Shown one piece after another: positions 1-5,939 of a DNA stretch of 5,939 bases; position 1 is the first letter of the stretch, and the number at the start of each line of letters is the position of its first letter. The stretch is from NCBI GenBank assembly GCA_003153875.1, contig PMBY01000223.1:25973-31911 (forward strand), given 5' to 3'. The position numbers and the translations under genes are program-made. Origin of the DNA: Myxococcales bacterium (lineage in GTDB: Bacteria > Myxococcota > Polyangia > Fen-1088). The notes beneath the pieces are model-generated. The model was not told the origin of the DNA. It did no database searches and was given only the letters and a program-made list of their open reading frames with translations.

Positions 1-119
1 GGGGGCCGAGTCGTGATGGGCGATTCCGACGAACGCGCGGCAATCGATCTCCCGCTGGTCTTCGCAGCAGCCCCGGGTGTTTCCTGCTGCTCGCGCCCGA
101 CCAAGGCGACGCTCTCTGG

Positions 120-147
120 TTGCCCAGTCGATGAGGCGACGTATACT
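120..147 (+). promoter_or_regulatory. Possible sigma-70-like promoter before the corrinoid gene
   Basis: TTGCCC (120-125) and TATACT (142-147) are separated by 16 bases and match the TTGACA/TATAAT consensus at 4/6 and 5/6 positions. Transcription would begin near 153-155, leaving a leader of only about 6 bases before the ATG at 160, so the mRNA would be almost leaderless. No clear Shine-Dalgarno sequence precedes 160, which fits but does not prove this. Such matches arise by chance, and the stretch also lies within an open reading frame that may be coding. Confidence 0.2.
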
Positions 148-159
148 TTCACGAGCCGC

Positions 160-786
160 ATGGATGCCTCGCTGAGCACGCTCGTCGCGCACCTCCTCGA
201 TGGAGACTCCGAGGCCGCGCTCGCGGAGGCGCGCAGGGTGCGGGCATCGCAACCCGACGGGCAGCGTTTGCTGGTTGAAGGGCTCGAGGCCGCCATGGAT
301 GGCATGAGCGCCAAGTGCACGACCGAGCAGTTCAACCTGCTGGAGATCATGCTAACCGGCCGCGCGGCGATGGCGGTGGCGCGCGAGGCGTTTCCCGAGG
401 GCGCGATTCCTGGCACGCGCGGCACGGTGGTCATCGCCACACCGCAGGGCGACGTCCACGATCTGGGCAAGAACATCACTAGGATGGTGCTCACCACCAA
501 GGGCTTCCGGGTCGTTGATTGCGGCAAGGACTGCCCCGTCGCTGAGATGGTCGCCGCCGCCGCGCGCGAACAGGCTTTCGCCGTGCTGGCAAGCGGGCTC
601 ATCAGTCCTGTCGTTCCGCTGGTGCGCCAGCTGCGCGGACTGCTGCGCGAGCGTGGCCTCTCCAATGTAGCAGTCGTGGCTGGCGGAGCTGCTCTCAAGC
701 AGTGCACGGCGGAGGCGTTGAACGTCGACTACGTTGCTCGTGATGCCTTCGACTGCGTCCACTTCCTGGAAGGGCTACGTCGATGA
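160..786 (+). CDS. Corrinoid (cobalamin-binding) methyl-carrier protein
   Basis: Small MtaC/MtbC/MtvC-type corrinoid protein that carries a methyl group on a cobamide cofactor between two methyltransferases in the cytoplasm. From the ATG at 160 it is 208 residues, the usual size for this family. Residues 1-80 form the helical cap (B12-binding_2 type). Residues about 88-208 are the Rossmann-like B12 domain, with the cobalt-ligand motif DVHDLG (D98, H100, G103; the His codon is at 457-459), the SGL motif near residue 145, the AGGA turn near 173-176 and a C-terminal YVARDAF segment. The cap has FNLLEIML where many relatives have an FLPEL-like stretch. The stop overlaps the next start (ATGA). The start is uncertain: the frame is open to the left edge, with GTG at 13 and ATG at 16, which would add 49 residues containing C25, C26 and C37 of the long form. 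I prefer 160 because family similarity begins there. The family is certain; the substrate is unknown. Confidence 0.9.
   Translation: MDASLSTLVAHLLDGDSEAALAEARRVRASQPDGQRLLVEGLEAAMDGMSAKCTTEQFNLLEIMLTGRAAMAVAREAFPEGAIPGTRGTVVIATPQGDVHDLGKNITRMVLTTKGFRVVDCGKDCPVAEMVAAAAREQAFAVLASGLISPVVPLVRQLRGLLRERGLSNVAVVAGGAALKQCTAEALNVDYVARDAFDCVHFLEGLRR
768..774 (+). promoter_or_regulatory. Shine-Dalgarno site for the UroD-like methyltransferase
   Basis: GGAAGGG lies inside the end of the corrinoid gene, 8 bases before the ATG at 783. It supports that start, which also overlaps the upstream stop codon as ATGA. Both reinitiation and direct ribosome binding are therefore possible. Confidence 0.6.
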
Positions 787-1799
787 CCGGGCTCGAGCGA
801 ATCCTTGCGGCGGTTCATTTCAGCCCCAGCGACAGGGTTCCGGTCATCCCGCAGATCTTCGGGCACGCCGCGAGAATCGCGGGGGTGCCTCTGGAGCGCT
901 ATCTTGCGGACGCCACGGTTCTGGCCCAGTGCCAGATTGCAGCTCTGGAGCGCTACCGCCACGATGCGGTCTTCGCCCTGTTGGACGTCAACGTAGAAAC
1001 CGAAGCGCTGGGCTCTCGCCTGCGTTTCCCCAAGGACGGCTATCCGTCGGTCGAGCACTTTGCAATCGAACACCCGGCCGCCGTCGCCGAGCTTGCAATC
1101 CCGGATCCCAGCAGGGCTGGCCGCATGCCCGTTCTCCTGGAGGCGGCCCGGCTGCTCAGGCAGCGGTTGGAAAATCGCGTGCTGGTAGCGGGTTGCGTGC
1201 TGGGACCGATGACCCTGGCTTGCCAGCTGCTCGGGGCCGAACGCGCCCTCTTTGCGGCGGTGGACGAGCCGGAAGCCTTCGAGCGGTTGCTGGATTTCGC
1301 TGCGGATGTGGCGGTGAGATTTGGGCAAGCGCAGCTGGAAGCCGGAGCGCACCTCTGCGTCGTGTTCGATCCCTCGGCTTCCCCGGCGGTCGTGCCGCCG
1401 ACGCTTTTCCGCGAGCTCTTGGCCCCGAGGCTGCGGCGGCTGTGCGATGCGCTCAAGCGCAAGGGCAGCCCTGTCACCTGGCTGCACATCGCTGGACCGG
1501 TCGAGCCCATCTTGCCGCTCTACCCGGACTGTCGCGTGGACATCGCCAACATCGACTACTGTGTCGATCCAAAACGCGCGCGGGCAGCGGTTCCTCGGCT
1601 GTGCCTGGATGGAAACATCCGCTCCTTGGCGTTTGTCGACTCGGAACCAGAAGAAATCACGGCGGCGTGCTTGCGGGTCCTCGACGGGGCGGGGCCGGGC
1701 TTCATCCTCTCTTCGGGGTGCGAGATCCCGCTCGAGGCCCGACCAGAGTGCGTTCAGGCTCTCGTAGATGCAGCAAGGAAGCGCAGCAGCCAACTGTGA
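783..1799 (+). CDS. UroD-fold corrinoid methyltransferase (MtaA/CmuA-like)
   Basis: This 338-residue protein of the uroporphyrinogen decarboxylase superfamily moves methyl groups to or from a protein-bound corrinoid, here presumably the product of the preceding gene. Visible family landmarks are the N-terminal ERILAAV...DRVPVIPQIFGHAA segment (residues 5-30), FALLDVNVETEALG (64-77), the GNIRSL loop (277-282) and the SSGCEIPLEARPE motif (310-322). It lacks the N-terminal RQAGRY-type motif of true HemE, so haem synthesis is unlikely. Characterised MtaA enzymes bind zinc through HxC plus a distant Cys. Here the first part reads H235-I-A237, with Ala replacing Cys, while C313 is present at the expected distance (78 residues; H237 to C316 in Methanosarcina MtaA). 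C250, C260 or C274 might substitute. It could be the substrate-side or the acceptor-side methyltransferase. The start is fixed by the 4-base overlap and the Shine-Dalgarno site at 768; the stop overlaps the next GTG start. Confidence 0.88.
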   Translation: MTGLERILAAVHFSPSDRVPVIPQIFGHAARIAGVPLERYLADATVLAQCQIAALERYRHDAVFALLDVNVETEALGSRLRFPKDGYPSVEHFAIEHPAAVAELAIPDPSRAGRMPVLLEAARLLRQRLENRVLVAGCVLGPMTLACQLLGAERALFAAVDEPEAFERLLDFAADVAVRFGQAQLEAGAHLCVVFDPSASPAVVPPTLFRELLAPRLRRLCDALKRKGSPVTWLHIAGPVEPILPLYPDCRVDIANIDYCVDPKRARAAVPRLCLDGNIRSLAFVDSEPEEITAACLRVLDGAGPGFILSSGCEIPLEARPECVQALVDAARKRSSQL

Positions 1800-3382
1800 C
1801 CGCCGTTGTACGAGCCCGATGCGGGGTCCGATCGCAGACCATCCAGGCGGCACCCGGCGCGACCCTTCGGCGGACCTTGGAAGACACCGACCTGCGGGTC
1901 CGCACCGGCTGCAACGGAAATGGTTCGTGCGGGCTCTGCCGGGTTCGAATACTGTCGGGAGCGGTATCGACGCCGACATCTGAGGAAATGCTCAACCTCG
2001 GTCCCGCTCTTGTGGGATCCGGCCTGCGCCTCGCCTGCCAGGCGCTGCCTGTGGGCGATGTGGAAATCGAGGTGGTGAACCTTGCGCCCGCCTCGGTGTG
2101 GCGCCCCATCCCGCCCGAGGCACTTTGCAGCCCCGCGCGTCCAGCAGTCACTTCCCCGATTGGCTCGGCGCGAATCTCCAAGATCGCTGTCGATGTAGGG
2201 ACAACCAATCTTTGCCTCGCACTCTGGAGTGACGAAGGTCACGGGCGGTTGGCGGCACGACGCGGACCGAACCCTCAGTCGGGCTTTGGCTCGGATGTTG
2301 TGACCCGGTTGCAAGCGGCCCACGATCCTGCGGCGGCGCGAGAGCAGGCTCACGCCATTGAACTTGCAGTGGCCGAGGCGCTGCGAGACGTGACCGTGAG
2401 TGACGGACTTGAAACGGCCGCCCGCCTCACCATCGTCGCGGTAGGAAACACGGCGATGCTTTCCCTGCTTCAGGGATCGCAAGGTGGTTTGCTGGACCCG
2501 GAAACCTGGGCAGGTCCAGCAACCTGGCTATCGGAAAGGCAACTCCGCTGGCACCTCGGCGCTGCCTGTGAGGCCGTGGTGCACCTGGTGCAGCCGCTGG
2601 GCGGGTTTGTTGGCTCGGATCTTATCGCCGCTGTCCTTGCCGCGAACTTGCTGCCGGGCGAATTCCCGGCCCTGCTGCTCGATTTCGGGACCAACACCGA
2701 GATCGCACTGTGGGATGGCGAGATCTTGTGGGTGACCAGCGCTGCTGGTGGCCCTGCCTTCGAGGGCAGTGGTATGCGCTGTGCGGTGCCGGCGGATGCA
2801 GGTGCGATCTATCGGGTCTGGGGAGGAACGCCGTTGCGCTTCGAGGTGATGGGAGGCGGCGAAGCAAAAGGAGTCTGCGGTTCCGGGCTGGTCGACTGGG
2901 TCGCACGCCTTCGCCAGGCCGGTGCGCTGTCGAGCCGAGGCAATCTGGTTGACCAGGCGAGGGAGGGAGCGCTATCGCTTGGAGGGAAAGGGAACGAAAT
3001 TCTTCTCTGCAAGCGTGACGTCGACGTCTTCCAACGAGCCAAGGCTGCCATCGGCGCAGGAGTGCAGCTGCTTGTGCGTCGTGCGGGGATTGCATGCCAG
3101 GACCTACGCCGCATCGTCACCACTGGCCTATTCGGCCGGTCGCTAGACGTCGCGAACGCCCAAGCCATCGGCCTGCTTCCGGCGATTGCGCCCCAGCGAG
3201 TGGAATCCTACGACAACCTCGCACTTGCCGGCTGCGAGATCGTGCTCACCTCTGCCGACGGATCGCGCACCATCGAGACGCTGCGCAGGCGCACGCGCCT
3301 TCTGAATCTTGGCCAATGCGCCGAGTTCGAGGAACTGTTCGTGCAAAGCCTGTTCCTTGCGCCCATGGGAGTCGAGCCATGA
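1796..3382 (+). CDS. RACo-type reductive activator of corrinoid proteins ([2Fe-2S] + ASKHA ATPase)
   Basis: This 528-residue enzyme uses ATP hydrolysis and a low-potential electron to return inactive Co(II) corrinoid protein to Co(I). Residues 1-95 form a plant-type ferredoxin domain with C39-x5-C45-x2-C48 and C81 (in RLACQ), the ligand set of a [2Fe-2S] cluster. From about residue 128 the DUF4445/ASKHA part shows phosphate-1 DVGTT (133-137), NPQ...GSDV (159-168), phosphate-2 DFGTNTE (296-302), GGPAFEGSGM (318-327), GVCGSGL (359-365) and TGLFGRSLD (443-451). Its length is below the roughly 600-640 residues of typical RACo proteins, so the linker between the two parts appears short. The start is GTG 1796, forming a GTGA overlap with the methyltransferase stop; an AAGGAAG stretch lies 14 bases upstream. 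The frame is open back to 734, but that extension overlies the methyltransferase and is not family-like. Position after a corrinoid protein and a methyltransferase agrees with the role. Confidence 0.93.
   Translation: MTAVVRARCGVRSQTIQAAPGATLRRTLEDTDLRVRTGCNGNGSCGLCRVRILSGAVSTPTSEEMLNLGPALVGSGLRLACQALPVGDVEIEVVNLAPASVWRPIPPEALCSPARPAVTSPIGSARISKIAVDVGTTNLCLALWSDEGHGRLAARRGPNPQSGFGSDVVTRLQAAHDPAAAREQAHAIELAVAEALRDVTVSDGLETAARLTIVAVGNTAMLSLLQGSQGGLLDPETWAGPATWLSERQLRWHLGAACEAVVHLVQPLGGFVGSDLIAAVLAANLLPGEFPALLLDFGTNTEIALWDGEILWVTSAAGGPAFEGSGMRCAVPADAGAIYRVWGGTPLRFEVMGGGEAKGVCGSGLVDWVARLRQAGALSSRGNLVDQAREGALSLGGKGNEILLCKRDVDVFQRAKAAIGAGVQLLVRRAGIACQDLRRIVTTGLFGRSLDVANAQAIGLLPAIAPQRVESYDNLALAGCEIVLTSADGSRTIETLRRRTRLLNLGQCAEFEELFVQSLFLAPMGVEP
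3367..3371 (+). promoter_or_regulatory. Shine-Dalgarno site for the sensor kinase
   Basis: GGGAG sits 7 bases before the ATG at 3379, inside the end of the activator gene. It fixes the kinase start at the ATGA overlap rather than at earlier in-frame codons back to 3094, which overlie the activator's C-terminus. Confidence 0.55.
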
Positions 3383-5535
3383 GCGTGGCCTCCGAGCGTC
3401 TCACGGCCGTGCTGCGAGCTGTGCAGTACTTGAGCAACTTGTCTCCCGAACAGGATGCTTGGGCGGAGCTGGCGCAGGCGCTGAGCAGCTTTTTTGGCTG
3501 CGAGTTCGTGCTGGTCGTGCAAGCCAACCAAGGTGGCGAGCCGGTGCTTGTCCGCAGCCTTCTTTCCCGTGAGATCTCTGTCGCTGACATCCTTCGCCAG
3601 GCGCGCGACGAGATGCGATCGGTACTTGCCAGTGGTTTTCTTGGCTCGCTGGTCCTTTCCGCTCCGGCCTGCTCGCTGGCCATGCTTCCTTTGCCTCGCG
3701 ATCGCCGAACCGCTGGCGTCGCGATTGTCGGGCGGGTGAGCCAGGAACCCTTCTCGAAGGACGAGTTGGAGATTCTGCTCGCATTGGGCGGCTTGTTCGG
3801 AAACGTTGTCTCGAGGCTGGAGACCGAGAGGGAACTCCGGGATCACCGGAAGAGCCTGGAGGCAACCGTCACCCAACGCACCTCCGAACTTGCGGCCAGC
3901 AACCACCGCTTGCTCGAAGAATCGGCGGTCAGGCGGCAAGCCGAAGTGGCGCTAGAGCAGGCGCACGCCGAGCTGGAGCAGATCTTTGAAACTGCCGGCG
4001 ACGGCGTGTGGGTGCTTGATTGCGACGGCAAGATCCTAAGGGTTAACGCGACCCGCGCACGCCGAATTGGGCGCTCATCGCTCGAACTGGTTGGGCGCAT
4101 CTGCCGCGACGTCGCTCCCTGCTGCGACTGCGGTGCTGAGTCTTGCCCGCTCACGCGCGTCGCAGACGGGGCGGCTCGGGTGGAATCCGAGGTCAGACGG
4201 GACTACCCCGAAGGAAGCCGGGACGAACTGGTCGTCAGCACGCCCTTTCGCGCCAAGGATGCGACCTTGCTGGGAATCGTGCAGGTGTTCCACGACATCA
4301 CCGAACGCAAGCGGGCGGAACAAGCGCTGCGCCAGAGCGAAACCGAGTTGAGGGAGTCAGACCGGCGCAAGAGCGAGTTCATGGCCATGCTTTCCCACGA
4401 GCTGCGCAACCCGTTGGCGCCCATCCGCAACAGCCTGTACGTCCTTGAACGGGCCGCCCCAGGTAGTGAACAGGCGAGTCGCGCGAATGCCGTGATCAAA
4501 CGCCAGGTCGAGCATCTGGCCGGTTTGGTCGACGACCTGCTCGACATCACGCGTATCAGCCGAGGGAAGATCCGACTTGAACGGCGGCGGGTTGAGCTGA
4601 ACGATCTCGTTCGTCGAACGGTCGACGACCACCGCTCGCTCTTCGAGGAAAATGCAGTCCATCTGGATTGCAAGCTCGGTCCAGAGCCGCTGTTCGTAAA
4701 CGCCGATCCTACCCGTCTTGCGCAGGTGGTAGGCAACCTCCTGGGAAACGCGGCCAAGTTCGCGGGCCATGGAGGCCTTGCCCAGGTCAGCGTTTCCACG
4801 GAGCCGGGAACCAGAAGCGCCACTATCCTCGTGGCTGATAGCGGGGCAGGCATGACCAAAGAGACGCTCGCCCGTTTGTTTGAGCCATTCATGCAAGGCG
4901 AAGCGACGCTCGATCGCAGCAAGGGTGGGCTCGGTCTGGGCCTGGCTCTCGCCCGGGAACTGGTCAGGCTCCACGGCGGCGAGATTCGGGCTCACAGCGA
5001 CGGCGCAGGCCGGGGAGCCCAGTTCACAGTGAGTCTTCCGCAAGCCGAGAACCAGGACGCTCCCGGGGAGCCGGCCGCTGCCGATCGCGTTTCCACCGGC
5101 CGGCGCGTGCTGATCATAGAGGACAACGTCGATGCCGCCACCAGCCTGCGCGAGGTGCTCGAGCTGGACTCACACCAAGTCGCGGTGGCGCACGACGGCC
5201 CTGCGGGACTGGCCATGGCGAGTACCTTCCATCCTGAGGTCGTGCTCTGTGACATCGGTCTTCCGGGGATGAATGGCTACGACGTTGCCCGCGCATTTCG
5301 GGCTGACGAAGCGCTCAAGCGCACGTTCCTCGTGGCTCTGAGCGGCTACGCTCTCCCCGAGGACTTGCAGCAGGCGGCGGAGGCGGGCTTCGAGCGGCAC
5401 CTGGCCAAGCCACTCGGAATGCAAGCGCTGCAAGACCTGCTCTCGTCGTTGCCAGAGGGACGTGAGCTTGACGTCGAAGGTGGCAGCGAACTGCGAGGGC
5501 AAGACGGACTGGGGACGGATAGCACCGCACGTTGA
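3379..5535 (+). CDS. Hybrid sensor histidine kinase: GAF-like, coiled coil, Cys-rich PAS, HisKA, HATPase, receiver
   Basis: This 718-residue soluble kinase has no visible membrane segment or signal peptide, so it should sense a cytoplasmic cue. Residues 1-146 look like a GAF domain, ending in the typical FSKDELEILLAL helix. Residues about 145-205 are a heptad-like, charged coiled coil. Residues 200-310 are a PAS domain with a PAC-like end (FHDITERKRAEQ) and a cysteine cluster: C242, C248, C249, C251 and C256 (CCDCGAESCPL core). HisKA carries H340 in SHELRNPLAPI. HATPase shows the N box (N453, N457 in NLLGNAAK), DSGAGM (487-492) and GGLGLGLAL. The receiver (about 574-692) has E581/D582, phospho-acceptor D625, S655 and K677, all expected residues. 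There is no HPt or output domain and no separate response regulator in the window, so phosphate must pass to a partner elsewhere. The ATGA overlap with the activator gene suggests it senses conditions relevant to the corrinoid pathway; the signal itself is not identifiable. Confidence 0.93.
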   Translation: MSVASERLTAVLRAVQYLSNLSPEQDAWAELAQALSSFFGCEFVLVVQANQGGEPVLVRSLLSREISVADILRQARDEMRSVLASGFLGSLVLSAPACSLAMLPLPRDRRTAGVAIVGRVSQEPFSKDELEILLALGGLFGNVVSRLETERELRDHRKSLEATVTQRTSELAASNHRLLEESAVRRQAEVALEQAHAELEQIFETAGDGVWVLDCDGKILRVNATRARRIGRSSLELVGRICRDVAPCCDCGAESCPLTRVADGAARVESEVRRDYPEGSRDELVVSTPFRAKDATLLGIVQVFHDITERKRAEQALRQSETELRESDRRKSEFMAMLSHELRNPLAPIRNSLYVLERAAPGSEQASRANAVIKRQVEHLAGLVDDLLDITRISRGKIRLERRRVELNDLVRRTVDDHRSLFEENAVHLDCKLGPEPLFVNADPTRLAQVVGNLLGNAAKFAGHGGLAQVSVSTEPGTRSATILVADSGAGMTKETLARLFEPFMQGEATLDRSKGGLGLGLALARELVRLHGGEIRAHSDGAGRGAQFTVSLPQAENQDAPGEPAAADRVSTGRRVLIIEDNVDAATSLREVLELDSHQVAVAHDGPAGLAMASTFHPEVVLCDIGLPGMNGYDVARAFRADEALKRTFLVALSGYALPEDLQQAAEAGFERHLAKPLGMQALQDLLSSLPEGRELDVEGGSELRGQDGLGTDSTAR

Positions 5536-5622
5536 CCTCGACAGCGCGGCGCTGCTGACCCGGATCTGGCCCCTTGCGAGACACGCCGGCACGAAGTTTG
5601 GCTTCGATGATCTTCATGCGCT

Positions 5623-5939
5623 CTATGTGCTTGGTAGGCCGGGCCCACGGGCGAGAGGGTTCTCCGCAACGCCTCTTGCCCACGGCTTCGCACAGAGGAT
5701 TTGATCGAGGGTGGCGAGCCTGAGTCCGTGAGTCTTGGCCAGCGCCACGAGGTAGGCATCGGTGACATCCGCATGGCTGGACACCACTGGGATACGATCG
5801 ACGCGAAGATCATCAGCGATGAATCGGCTGCCCTTGCGCGACGTCAGGTCGCCGAGCGCAGCCAATGCGTCGTCCGGCGCAGCCCGGTAACCTGGGCTCA
5901 AACTGACGCGCAGGAACCCAAGTTCGGCCAACGGACAGG
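5623..5939 (-). CDS. VapC-like PIN-domain ribonuclease toxin, partial (N-terminus beyond window)
   Basis: This is the C-terminal part of a PIN-domain protein, the endoribonuclease toxin class of VapBC systems. The frame is open through the right edge. The TTG at 5931 is an internal Leu codon rather than a start, because the preceding Cys-Pro codons continue a CPLAELGFLR motif typical of this VapC subgroup. Counting that Leu as residue 1, likely metal-binding acids are E3 (AELGFLR), D58 (TDAYLVALA) and D76 (RLATLDQ); the first PIN aspartate would lie beyond base 5939. About 25 residues follow the usual end of the fold (KPWARGVAENPLARGP region), a somewhat long tail. The gene converges on the kinase with an 87-base gap. 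A cognate antitoxin would normally lie upstream, outside the window, so whether this is a functional pair cannot be judged. Confidence 0.8.
   Translation of the reverse strand, partial: CPLAELGFLRVSLSPGYRAAPDDALAALGDLTSRKGSRFIADDLRVDRIPVVSSHADVTDAYLVALAKTHGLRLATLDQILCAKPWARGVAENPLARGPGLPST

Noticed and set aside
734..1795. Upstream in-frame extension of the activator reading frame, giving an 882-residue protein
   Set aside because: The extension overlies the well-supported methyltransferase, is Arg/Gly/Pro-rich without family features, and the ferredoxin domain begins right at GTG 1796. It is an open shadow frame in GC-rich DNA.
783..1799. True uroporphyrinogen decarboxylase (HemE) of haem biosynthesis
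   Set aside because: It lacks the N-terminal RQAGRY-type substrate motif and sits between a corrinoid protein and a RACo gene, which points to methyl transfer.
729..1979. 416-residue minus-strand open frame opposite the methyltransferase
   Set aside because: Composition is rich in Arg, Gln and Pro with no recognisable domain, and it is antisense to a clear gene. GC-rich coding DNA often leaves such frames open.
3094..3378. N-terminal extension of the sensor kinase to base 3094
   Set aside because: It overlaps the conserved C-terminal part of the activator and reads as low-complexity Arg/His/Pro. The ATG at 3379 has a Shine-Dalgarno site and an ATGA overlap.
5542..5554. Short inverted repeat CAGCGC-G-GCGCTG after the kinase stop, as a terminator
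   Set aside because: The stem can form only about 5 pairs around a 3-base loop and no T-run follows. It is insufficient for a Rho-independent terminator.
5592..5606. Hairpin CGAAG-TTTGG-CTTCG between the convergent genes
   Set aside because: It is a five-pair stem with no T-run on either strand, and could be chance in GC-rich DNA.
5462..5704. Plus-strand 80-residue open frame across the kinase end and PIN gene end
   Set aside because: It overlaps both supported genes, has no ribosome site and no family resemblance.

Overview
The window is GC-rich (about two thirds by eye) with strong G/C preference at third codon positions. No marker gene fixes the taxon. Corrinoid-dependent methyl transfer next to a large GAF/PAS hybrid histidine kinase suits an anaerobic or facultative bacterium with a large regulatory genome, for example a deltaproteobacterial/Myxococcota-like lineage. 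That assignment is inference.

Bases 160-5535 hold four consecutive plus-strand genes, each overlapping the next by exactly four bases (ATGA at 783-786, GTGA at 1796-1799, ATGA at 3379-3382). In order they are a cobalamin-binding methyl-carrier (corrinoid) protein, a UroD-fold MtaA/CmuA-type methyltransferase, an ATP-dependent reductive activator of corrinoid proteins (RACo type: N-terminal [2Fe-2S] ferredoxin domain plus ASKHA ATPase), and a hybrid sensor histidine kinase (GAF-like, coiled coil, Cys-rich PAS, HisKA, HATPase, receiver). The first three form a methyl-transfer core: the methyltransferase moves a methyl group to or from the Co(I) cofactor on the corrinoid protein, and the activator re-reduces accidentally oxidised Co(II) to Co(I). 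The kinase is translationally tied to this core and may sense the substrate, redox state or Fe-S status. The methyl donor and final acceptor cannot be read from the window. Only one methyltransferase is present, so a partner must lie outside it.

Bases 1-159 hold either a 5' extension of the corrinoid gene or leader DNA, with a possible sigma-70-like promoter at 120-147. The operon may continue upstream. Bases 5536-5622 are a short gap between converging genes with only weak hairpins. From 5623 to the right edge, on the minus strand, lies the C-terminal part of a VapC-like PIN-domain ribonuclease toxin whose N-terminus and any antitoxin lie beyond the window.

The main points of interest are the coupling of the sensor kinase to the corrinoid module, a methyltransferase whose zinc motif reads His-Ile-Ala instead of His-x-Cys, and a five-cysteine cluster in the kinase PAS domain.
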